Shown: positions 7,361-13,164 of the stretch, piece after piece | Numbering within the stretch: the first letter of the stretch is position 1 | Layout: every line of letters starts with the position of its first letter | Assembly (NCBI GenBank): GCA_964632995.1 | Contig: CAZWDL010000153.1 | Location: 1-14,066, forward strand | Length of the DNA: 14,066 nucleotides | Reading direction: 5' to 3' | Source: CAZWDL01 sp964632995 | GTDB taxonomy: Bacteria > Bacteroidota > Bacteroidia > Chitinophagales > Saprospiraceae | Notes under the pieces: generated by a model | What the model was told of the DNA's origin: nothing | What the model saw: only the letters and a program-made list of their open reading frames with translations | Database searches by the model: none | Position numbers and translations under genes: made by a program

Positions 7361-8881
7361 CTACCGAAGCTGATTCTCCAGCAGGACGATATCCGTATTG
7401 CCCTCTTCCCACCGGCTCAGCAATTTTTGCGGAACCGGGGTCATCGGGAAGGTAAAGGAGCCCAGGATCAAATCCTCGTCGCCGTCGGCATCGTAATCGT
7501 CGGCTTCCATGATCAGCCATCTTCCGTCGGCCGATCCTGGAAAGGTGCGGGGTTTAAAGGTGTATTGTTCCGGCTCCAGATTTTCCAGGAAGACGAAAGA
7601 AGCTTCCGGCTGCTTTTCAAAGTCAGGGAAAAAGCAGGTGACTGCCAAATCGATATCGCCATCCTGATCGAAATCACGCGCCACTACCCGGGTCGCCCCG
7701 TGGATGGGGTAAAACATTTGTTCGGAAAACTGATCGTTGCCGTTATTGATAAAGATACGCAGACCGTGATAAGGTTTAAGCGTGATGGAATAATCGGCAT
7801 TATCGCCGTTGACCGTGATGAGGTCCTTATCGCCGTCGCCGTCGTAGTCGATCAGTTCGAACCAACTGGAACCGTAGAGCGGATCGAAGCGCAGCACCCG
7901 CTCGCGACGGAACTGCAGGTTGTCTTCCTGATACAGGATATCTACCCCCTCGTCGCCCTGCGACGCCATCAGCACCAGGTCTTTTCGCCCGTCCCGGTCC
8001 ATATCTTCCGCGATGACCCGCATAATGCCGGGTACGGGGAGTACATTAGTTCTTTCGTAGCCTCCACTTTCACTTGCCGCCAGCAAAGAGAGCTGACCGG
8101 TGTAGTATCCGAATTCACAGAGGAGGATTTCGTCGCGTTGATCTTCGTTTAAATCGTCGATAAGGGTGTATACCGGGCGGTGCAGTTTATCGAGGATCAG
8201 TTGCTTTTTCCCGTCTTCCATCACGTAAAACTTTCCGGAACGGCGCTCCGTCGGCCGTATGTCACCGGCTTCTAGTAGAAAGGCCTGATCGCCTGCGTAT
8301 TGGTGAGATACGACGGGGGTCTTGGTTTTTTGCAAAATCCGGGCTTCCGCTCCTTCCCGCCAGGTCAGCAGTTCGCCGAATCCGTTGCCGACCAAAAATT
8401 GTTGTAAGGAATCCTGAGAGGAAATGAACGTGGTCAGTGCTCCCTTCCGCTCATCCAGTGATACGGGGTGAACATCAAACAGGGGCAGTTCTTCCGTTAG
8501 TTGCAGCGGTGGGTTTTGAGGAAGCTTCGCGGGTGCTTGCGCCACTACGAATTCGTGCAATTTATTCCATTCCTCCGGAGCGATGAGCGGCTCCTGAGGA
8601 TAAAAGTTCTGCCGGCTGATCAGTTGCCTGTCGGCCGCAGGCATATTACTCAGCGGATCATATCCCTCTGTCTGAACACCTAAACGCGCCCCCATTTCGG
8701 GCAGCACTTTTGCCCCCCACATGTACTTAGACAAGCCCGCGGGGGCCGGCGCAAGGTGGCAACTCCCGCAATAATTTTGGTAAATGAGCTCCCCCGCCTC
8801 CTGTCTATCCCGGCATTGACCGAACAATACCGCAACGAATAACAACCAGAACCCATTTTTAACAAGCGTCATCTTCATCAT
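7361..8881 (-). CDS. FG-GAP/VCBS repeat protein with N-terminal haem-binding motif
   Basis: Exported protein of 506 residues. A hydrophobic signal ends in LFGQC, so Cys 23 may be lipidated, although Gln before the Cys is unusual in a lipobox. It is followed by a short cytochrome-c-like segment with one CxxCH haem site (CGSCH, residues 38-42); Met54, Met63 or Met80 could be the distal ligand. From about residue 165 it reads as a beta-propeller of FG-GAP/VCBS repeats with five Asp-rich calcium-loop motifs: 243-251 (degenerate), DMDRDGRKD 293-301, DYDGDGDKD 345-353, DFDQDGDID 403-411 and DYDADGDED 462-470. Its partner or electron acceptor is unknown. The isomerase follows 45 nt downstream, suggesting a two-gene unit. 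ATG 8881 is used; an in-frame ATG one codon later is equally possible. Confidence 0.85.
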   Translation of the reverse strand: MMKMTLVKNGFWLLFVAVLFGQCRDRQEAGELIYQNYCGSCHLAPAPAGLSKYMWGAKVLPEMGARLGVQTEGYDPLSNMPAADRQLISRQNFYPQEPLIAPEEWNKLHEFVVAQAPAKLPQNPPLQLTEELPLFDVHPVSLDERKGALTTFISSQDSLQQFLVGNGFGELLTWREGAEARILQKTKTPVVSHQYAGDQAFLLEAGDIRPTERRSGKFYVMEDGKKQLILDKLHRPVYTLIDDLNEDQRDEILLCEFGYYTGQLSLLAASESGGYERTNVLPVPGIMRVIAEDMDRDGRKDLVLMASQGDEGVDILYQEDNLQFRRERVLRFDPLYGSSWFELIDYDGDGDKDLITVNGDNADYSITLKPYHGLRIFINNGNDQFSEQMFYPIHGATRVVARDFDQDGDIDLAVTCFFPDFEKQPEASFVFLENLEPEQYTFKPRTFPGSADGRWLIMEADDYDADGDEDLILGSFTFPMTPVPQKLLSRWEEGNTDIVLLENQLR

Positions 8882-8997
8882 CCTCTCAAATTCTCTATAC
8901 TTTTTTCACGCCGCAAAATATTAATTTTGAATAAGAACAGTTCTTTTTAAAACCGTCTCTTTAATTTGAATTACAATCTACTTGTAAATAAGCGGGA
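8882..8997. promoter_or_regulatory. Divergent intergenic region with possible promoter and palindrome
   Basis: This 116-nt AT-rich gap separates two divergent genes and must hold both their promoters. On the plus strand TAATTTTG (8922-8929) matches the Bacteroidota -7 consensus TAnnTTTG, about 69 nt before the ATG at 8998. I find no TTG at the right distance upstream. AAGAAC-A-GTTCTT (8933-8945), a 6-bp palindrome around one base, follows directly and could be an operator. No equally good -7 match is visible for the minus-strand gene. Confidence 0.3.
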
Positions 8998-10779
8998 ATG
9001 AATATACAGTATATCGCCGGATTGTGGGCTTTTTGCATGATGATGTGGATACCCCCGGTATCTTCCCAGCAATATTTCAAAGTGCAGGAGGAGGCCGGCA
9101 GGTATGTCCACCAAAAGATCGCCCGCTTTCCCGAAGGTGACATCCTGATCGGCGATTCTTCCCTGGAAGCACAACTCACCGGGCGCGACGGCAGGATTTA
9201 CCTCACCCGGATGGACAACTGCGGGCAGGTCAAATGGTCAAACAGTTACGGGCGGAGAGAAGAATACCTGGAACTCAAAGATTTCTTCATCAACGCCCGG
9301 GAAGAGGTCTTTCTGTACGGCAGCGCTTTTGTCGGAGCCGACGAGCTCATCTTTATGCTGAAACTGGACGGTGAGGGCAAAATCCGGCGCTTTCTCTTCC
9401 TCGAGCCGGAAACGGTGGACCACTTCGCTTTTTCGCTGGACCTGAAAAACGGCCGGCTGATGGCCTACGGCCTGCTGAAAGGGTGGACTACCCCGAGAGA
9501 AGGCTTCCTGGCCGTTTTTGACGAGCGGCTGGACTTCCAGTGGGGGAAAAAGCTCAGACCCTTCGACTCAAACGGCGAGGCGATACTTACCCGGGACGGC
9601 GGATTTATGTGCCGCTCCGGTTCCTACCTGTTGAAGTTCGACCGGGAGGGCGCCCCACAATGGACTAAACGCCTGCAAACCGAGGCGGTCTGGCGACACG
9701 CGGCCGGCCCCGTGGAGACGCCCGGCGGGTATGTCTTCGCCCTTCACAAGGACGATCATAGCTTTCTTTACCAGATCAACCAGGACGGGGAACTGCTTTG
9801 GCAAACGAAACAATTTCCCGCCACCGATGCCGCCCCGGATCTCAGCCTGCACCCGGACGGCCGACTGCTGCTGAGCTATATCGCCCCGGAAGCGGAAGGC
9901 AACCGACTGCGCCGACTGGCCGTATCGCCCCGGGGCGATATGCTGCAGGAGCAACAGCTAGTCTTCGAGCGCTACTTCCGAAGCAGCTCAGTATATCAAT
10001 CCATTGGAGAAAACAACACTATAGTGATCGCCGGCAATGAAGACCTATTCAACAGCCAGTCGGAAAACGCGGGGACCTTCCTGATGCAGTTCACCCCGGA
10101 TAACCCGACAAGTGATTGCTTCTCCTGGGAAAACGTACAGACCAGCAAAGCGAACGATGTCGTTCTGAATTTCTCTGACCTGAACCTCGATATATCCCCC
10201 ACCACCCTGCAGCGACTGAATGTAGGCGATCTGATCGTCGAGCCTTTTGATGCGACGTTCCGGGAAACCTGCAGCCCAGGACCGGAAGGCAACCTGATCC
10301 GACGGGATACGACGCTCACCTGCGGAGAAACCTGGACCGTCACCCTCCCCTCCCCTATTTTCAGCTGGGACGACAGCTATGCCGGCAGCCGGCGGGAGCT
10401 TACACTGCCCGGAATCTATCGCGCCGGCAACGGCGACTGCGTCACGCCGGTCACCTACGAGTTTCGCGTCGAGCGGATCGCCTGCGCGGAGTGCCCGGTC
10501 TTCCTGCCCGGCGCCTTCAGCCCCAACCGCGACGGCATCAACGACCGGCTGACCTTTTTCAGCGACTGTAACCTGCTGGAACTGACCTGCACCATCTACA
10601 GCCGCTACGGCGCCATAATTTCCGAAAGCAAAGACCCCGCCAATATGTGGGACGGCAACTACCGCGACCAGCCTGCCCAAACCGGCGTGTACGTCGCCGC
10701 CATCAGCTATAAGTGGATGGACTCGGAAGGAAAAATAAGGGAAGGAACGCTGTATCAGGATGTGACCTTGCTGAGGTGA
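8998..10779 (+). CDS. Secreted T9SS type B (gliding-motility-associated C-terminal domain) protein
   Basis: Cell-surface or secreted protein of 593 residues exported by Sec and then the type IX secretion system. The N-terminus is a signal peptide, with likely cleavage around PPVSSQ (residues 19-24). Residues 25-370 contain repeated propeller-like strands with the pattern hydrophobic-Asp-x-x-Gly-x-x-x-Trp (MDNCGQVKW, FDREGAPQW, INQDGELLW), resembling PQQ/WD-type blades. A linker and Ig-like part with several Cys (374, 425, 442, 481, 496, 499) follows. Residues 500-593 match the gliding-motility-associated C-terminal domain: FLPGAFSPNRDGINDRL, IYSRYGAIISES, WDGNYRDQPAQTGVYV and a terminal hydrophobic strand DVTLLR. 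This domain is the T9SS sorting signal. The function of the propeller part is unknown. The gene is divergent from the haem/VCBS gene and appears to be alone in its transcript. Confidence 0.88.
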   Translation: MNIQYIAGLWAFCMMMWIPPVSSQQYFKVQEEAGRYVHQKIARFPEGDILIGDSSLEAQLTGRDGRIYLTRMDNCGQVKWSNSYGRREEYLELKDFFINAREEVFLYGSAFVGADELIFMLKLDGEGKIRRFLFLEPETVDHFAFSLDLKNGRLMAYGLLKGWTTPREGFLAVFDERLDFQWGKKLRPFDSNGEAILTRDGGFMCRSGSYLLKFDREGAPQWTKRLQTEAVWRHAAGPVETPGGYVFALHKDDHSFLYQINQDGELLWQTKQFPATDAAPDLSLHPDGRLLLSYIAPEAEGNRLRRLAVSPRGDMLQEQQLVFERYFRSSSVYQSIGENNTIVIAGNEDLFNSQSENAGTFLMQFTPDNPTSDCFSWENVQTSKANDVVLNFSDLNLDISPTTLQRLNVGDLIVEPFDATFRETCSPGPEGNLIRRDTTLTCGETWTVTLPSPIFSWDDSYAGSRRELTLPGIYRAGNGDCVTPVTYEFRVERIACAECPVFLPGAFSPNRDGINDRLTFFSDCNLLELTCTIYSRYGAIISESKDPANMWDGNYRDQPAQTGVYVAAISYKWMDSEGKIREGTLYQDVTLLR

Positions 10780-10845
10780 TCAACGCACACCGGGCCACGC
10801 TGCAGTCCTGATCCTTTTTCCAACCTGTAGCTCAACCTACCTATA

Positions 10846-10865
10846 GCCGTTACACGGCCTCTTTT
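10846..10865 (+). terminator. Possible weak terminator after the T9SS cargo gene
   Basis: GCCGT-TAC-ACGGC (10846-10858) is a short 5-bp stem with a 3-nt loop, followed by CTCTTTTT. It lies about 65 nt after the stop codon of the gene ending at 10779. Its orientation fits, but the stem is short. Confidence 0.4.
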
Positions 10866-11128
10866 TCACACCTTCTAACAAATTGTGGAAAAATAATAAA
10901 ACAAAAATTTGTACAAAAGCGCGCATTTCTCGTTATTTGAAACAAATTAATTCAAAACACTCCCCTTCTCCTGAAAAACCACTGAATGTGATCGGGTTGA
11001 ACGGTTGCCCCACTTCTGCATTCTGCGGTTCCTCCGTTCATCTGTTCTGCGGTTCTATTTCGTCCCTTGATCATAGGGAACCGGAGGACAGAGGAACCGA
11101 AGAATTTAGAACAGTAGAAGTATCTTGG

Positions 11129-11167
11129 ACTTTGGACGTCAGACATCTGGCATCTGACGTCCAAAGT
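11129..11167. repeat. Perfect 15-bp hairpin upstream of dinB
   Basis: ACTTTGGACGTCAGA (11129-11143) and its exact complement (11153-11167) are separated by a 9-nt loop. The loop sequence CATCTGG echoes the stem, so the sequence looks built from repeated GACGTC/CAGATG-type words. It ends 87 nt before the dinB start and would lie in a dinB leader if transcription begins upstream. No T-run follows, so it is not a simple terminator. Confidence 0.65.
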
Positions 11168-11253
11168 TTAAAAGTATCAAACAGTCCTGACCTGACCACA
11201 TTCAACTATCGCTACCCCACGCACCATCATACTGTGAGCAAAACTTAAATACC

Positions 11254-12408
11254 ATGTTTGAACGAGCCATCCTTCACCTGGACCTCGACGCGTTCTTCGT
11301 GTCGGTCGAGTGCTTACGCAACAGCCAACTCCAAGGCAAACCATTGATCATCGGCGGATCGTCGGGCCGCGGCGTCGTCGCTTCCTGCAGCTACGAGGCC
11401 CGCGCCTACGGCGTTCACTCGGCCATGCCCATCAAGATGGCGCTGCGCCTGTGCCCCGACGCCGTCGTGCTGCGGGGCGACCTGGAGGCCTACTCCCGGC
11501 AGTCGCAGCTCATCACCGAAGTAATCCGCGAGGAAGCGCCCCTCTTTGAAAAGGCGTCCATCGATGAATTTTATCTCGACCTCAGCGGCATGGATCGCTA
11601 CTTCGGCTGCTGGCGCTGGTCGACGGAACTGCGCGACCGCATCCTGCGCGAAACGGGCCTGCCCCTGTCGATCGGACTGTCGGTCAATAAGCTGGTCTCG
11701 AAGGTCGGCGCCGGCGAGGCCAAACCCAACGGCGAAAAGCTGGTGGAGGCCGGCGCCGAGCGCGACTTCATCGCGCCGCTATCCATCCGCAAACTGCCGG
11801 CCGTCGGTAAAGCCACCTACAAAAAGCTGAGCTTCATGGGGGTACGTACGGTACATACCCTGCGCCAGGTTCCCCCCGAACTCCTGCAGCGGGAGTTCGG
11901 CAAGCCCGGCATCGGCCTGTGGAAAAAAGCCAACGCCATCGATGAAAGCCCGGTAGTGCCCTACCACGATCAGAAATCGGTCTCCACCGAACGTACCTTC
12001 CAGACTGACACCATCGACACGCAATTCCTGCGCGATCAGCTAAGCACCATGGTCAGCAACCTGGCTTTCGAGCTGCGCCAAAAGCAACGCCTGACGGCCT
12101 GCATCAGCGTCAAAATCCGCTACACCGATTTCAATACCTTCACCAAACAGCGCCGCATCCCCTACACGGCCGGCGACCGCACGCTCATCCAGCACGCACA
12201 CGAGCTCTTCGAGCAGCTCTATCAGCGCCGACAGCTGCTGCGCCTGGTCGGCGTGCGCTTAAGCGACCTGGTGCAGGGCCGGCCGCAACTCAGCCTCTTC
12301 GAGGATACGCAGGAGGATGAGCGCCTGCTGGCGGCGATGGACCGGCTGCGGAAGCGGTTTGGGAAAAAGGCGGTGGTGAGAGCGACCGCGCTTCAGGGAG
12401 AGAGATAG
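11254..12408 (+). CDS. dinB: DNA polymerase IV (Y-family translesion polymerase)
   Basis: Low-fidelity DNA polymerase that copies past damaged bases. At 384 residues it has full family length. The palm begins with LHLDLDAFFVSVE, where Asp10 is the expected first catalytic acid and Phe15 the steric gate against ribonucleotides. ASIDEFYLDLSG (101-112) supplies the second acidic pair, Asp104 and Glu105. SVNKLVSKVGAGEAKPNG (143-160) is the conserved palm/finger segment, and RKLPAVGKATYKKL (179-192) is the helix-hairpin-helix of the thumb. The little-finger domain covers about residues 240-345. QLSLFE (345-350) matches the QL[SD]LF sliding-clamp motif, but 34 further residues follow it, so it is not at the extreme C-terminus. 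The ATG at 11254 places the catalytic motif at the normal distance. A DnaE-type polymerase follows on the same strand; the two are probably functionally linked, but the 756-nt repeat spacer makes co-transcription uncertain. Confidence 0.96.
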   Translation: MFERAILHLDLDAFFVSVECLRNSQLQGKPLIIGGSSGRGVVASCSYEARAYGVHSAMPIKMALRLCPDAVVLRGDLEAYSRQSQLITEVIREEAPLFEKASIDEFYLDLSGMDRYFGCWRWSTELRDRILRETGLPLSIGLSVNKLVSKVGAGEAKPNGEKLVEAGAERDFIAPLSIRKLPAVGKATYKKLSFMGVRTVHTLRQVPPELLQREFGKPGIGLWKKANAIDESPVVPYHDQKSVSTERTFQTDTIDTQFLRDQLSTMVSNLAFELRQKQRLTACISVKIRYTDFNTFTKQRRIPYTAGDRTLIQHAHELFEQLYQRRQLLRLVGVRLSDLVQGRPQLSLFEDTQEDERLLAAMDRLRKRFGKKAVVRATALQGER

Positions 12409-12421
12409 TACACTAAATAGA

Positions 12422-12512
12422 GTTTAGAAGTTTAGGCGCTCGCCCTGTGGAATAATCGCTTCGCGAATTCCACAGGGCGAGCCCTCCGGGCTTCGCTGGT
12501 TTAGAAGTTTAG
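12422..12512 (+). repeat. GTTTAGAAGTTTAG module, plus orientation
   Basis: Exact direct repeats GTTTAGAAGTTTAG at 12422-12435 and 12499-12512 enclose a GC-rich core. The core contains a perfect 15-bp stem (12439-12453 with 12467-12481, loop 13 nt) and a small GCCC-TCC-GGGC fold (12481-12491). It begins 13 nt after the dinB stop codon and could serve as its transcript-end hairpin, although no T-run follows. The facing minus-strand copy is at 13072-13125. Confidence 0.8.
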
Positions 12513-12601
12513 AGCTTGGCCAGGCGAAGTCAGGGCCTAAAGATACCCCACATCTTTTACAGCCGATGAAGAAGTGACTCAAAAGATGCCTGGCTTAGCA
12601 A

Positions 12602-12645
12602 AGCCGCGTAGCGGCGACGTACCTTAGCCTAGGGCGTCAGCCCTA
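12602..12645 (+). repeat. 44-nt structured unit, copy A
   Basis: The unit has three parts: a self-complementary core AGCCGCGTAGCGGCGA (12602-12617), a 12-nt linker ending TAGCC, and a stem-loop TAGGGC-GTCA-GCCCTA (12630-12645). Copy B at 12919-12962 is its inverted counterpart with identical part lengths. The cores are identical, and the stems differ by two paired changes that keep base pairing. Confidence 0.75.
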
Positions 12646-12810
12646 GTACACTGTGTACTAAATTTTTCAACATTTTGAAGGGCTCTTTTTCCCTCACTCT
12701 TCGTTCCGTGCTCGCCTTCGTAGCTTAGGCTACGAGGCTCCGCAGCGCCTCGATTGAGGAAAAAACCCCCTCTTCAAAATGCTAATTAACTTAATACACA
12801 GTGTACTAGG
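12642..12810. repeat. MITE-like element with about 55-nt terminal inverted repeats
   Basis: The left arm (12642-12696) and right arm (12755-12810) align as inverted copies. They share CCTAGTACACTGTGTA at the outer end, CATTTTGAAG in the middle and a T-rich block ending CCTCA at the inner end, with divergence between these blocks. The outer ends carry a near-palindrome, TAGTACACTGTGTACTA. The 58-nt centre has a 7-bp stem TCGTAGC/GCTACGA (12718-12735). There is no coding frame. The left end overlaps the last four bases of unit A. The architecture resembles a miniature inverted-repeat transposable element; the TA at the ends would suit an IS630/mariner-like mover, but this is a guess. Confidence 0.6.
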
Positions 12811-12832
12811 TTTCCGTATCGTATGTGATTAT

Positions 12833-12893
12833 GTATAAGCCGCATAGCGGCGACATAGGAAAGTAAGTTATGCCGCCGCTACGCGGCTTATAC
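12833..12893. repeat. 20-bp hairpin made of two facing AGCCGCGTAGCGGCGA cores
   Basis: Positions 12833-12852 and 12874-12893 are inverted copies matching at 19 of 20 positions, with a 21-nt loop. Each arm contains the same core found in units A and B, so four copies of that core occur in this spacer in the order plus, plus, minus, minus. Confidence 0.75.
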
Positions 12894-12918
12894 GTACAAT
12901 CGATCTCTTAAGAATACC

Positions 12919-12962
12919 CAGAGCTGACGCTCTGGGCTATAGCATATCGCCGCTACGCGGCT
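12919..12962 (-). repeat. 44-nt structured unit, copy B
   Basis: Read on the minus strand: core AGCCGCGTAGCGGCGA (12947-12962), a 12-nt linker ending TAGCC (12935-12946), and a stem-loop CAGAGC-GTCA-GCTCTG (12919-12934). Compared with copy A, the outer pair T-A has become C-G and the fourth pair G-C has become A-T, while the GC-GTCA-GC tip is unchanged. This pattern of paired change suggests selection for, or inheritance of, a fold. Confidence 0.75.
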
Positions 12963-13071
12963 TCAACAGTATTCAGTAATTGGCGCTCTGTTTCAACCTC
13001 CGGAACATGTGGGGTATCGATAGGAAGACAGGGAACCGCCGGACAAATCAGGGCCAACCGCCGCAAGGCCC

Positions 13072-13125
13072 CTAAACTTCTAAACAGCCTCGCCACGAAG
13101 TGGCCGGGGCGCTAAACTTCTAAAC
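13072..13125 (-). repeat. GTTTAGAAGTTTAG module, minus orientation
   Basis: CTAAACTTCTAAAC occurs exactly at 13072-13085 and 13112-13125, around a GC-rich core with a GCCAC-GAA-GTGGC stem (13091-13103). It is the inverted partner of 12422-12512 and ends 39 nt before the proposed dnaE start, so it occupies the 5' flank of that gene. Confidence 0.8.
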
Positions 13126-13164
13126 TCCTCTCTGCCGGTACTAAAACGGACAACGCCCGGATAC

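Larger units (their letters stand above)
10780..11253. other. Spacer upstream of dinB with palindromes and dispersed repeats
   Basis: This 474-nt spacer contains the weak terminator near 10846 and an AT-rich zone with the perfect palindrome TTTGTACAAA (10908-10917). It also has a block of GGTTC/CTGCGG words (about 11015-11110) whose segment 11034-11057 matches the complement of 425-448 at 22 of 24 positions, and a strong hairpin at 11129-11167. A 121-codon open frame spanning 10883-11248 runs straight through these repeats and has no protein-like composition, so I do not call it. The dinB promoter must lie here, but no clear TAnnTTTG box is visible, and no LexA or ImuA gene is present. Confidence 0.5.
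12536..13024. repeat. Second-layer inverted repeat, 18 nt arms
   Basis: Positions 12536-12553 and 13007-13024 are inverted copies matching at 16 of 18 positions, including a perfect 12-mer (GATACCCCACAT at 12542-12553 and its complement at 13007-13018). The pair lies inside the GTTTAGAAGTTTAG modules and outside the 44-nt units, with nearly the same centre (about 12780). It may mark the ends of an inserted element. Confidence 0.65.

Noticed and set aside
7322..8152. 276-codon plus-strand open frame opposite the VCBS gene
   Set aside because: It is antisense to a gene with clear haem and calcium-loop motifs, and its translation has no family features.
10045..10680. 211-codon minus-strand open frame opposite the T9SS cargo gene
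   Set aside because: It overlaps the region encoding the recognisable T9SS C-terminal domain, and its composition is that of an antisense shadow.
10883..11248. 121-codon plus-strand frame just before dinB
   Set aside because: It runs through the dispersed repeat block and the 15-bp hairpin, has an odd composition and no recognisable motif.
12422..13125. Possible CRISPR array from repeated GTTTAGAAGTTTAG
   Set aside because: The repeats are only 14 nt, occur two at a time with cores of different lengths that are themselves palindromic, and no cas gene is present.
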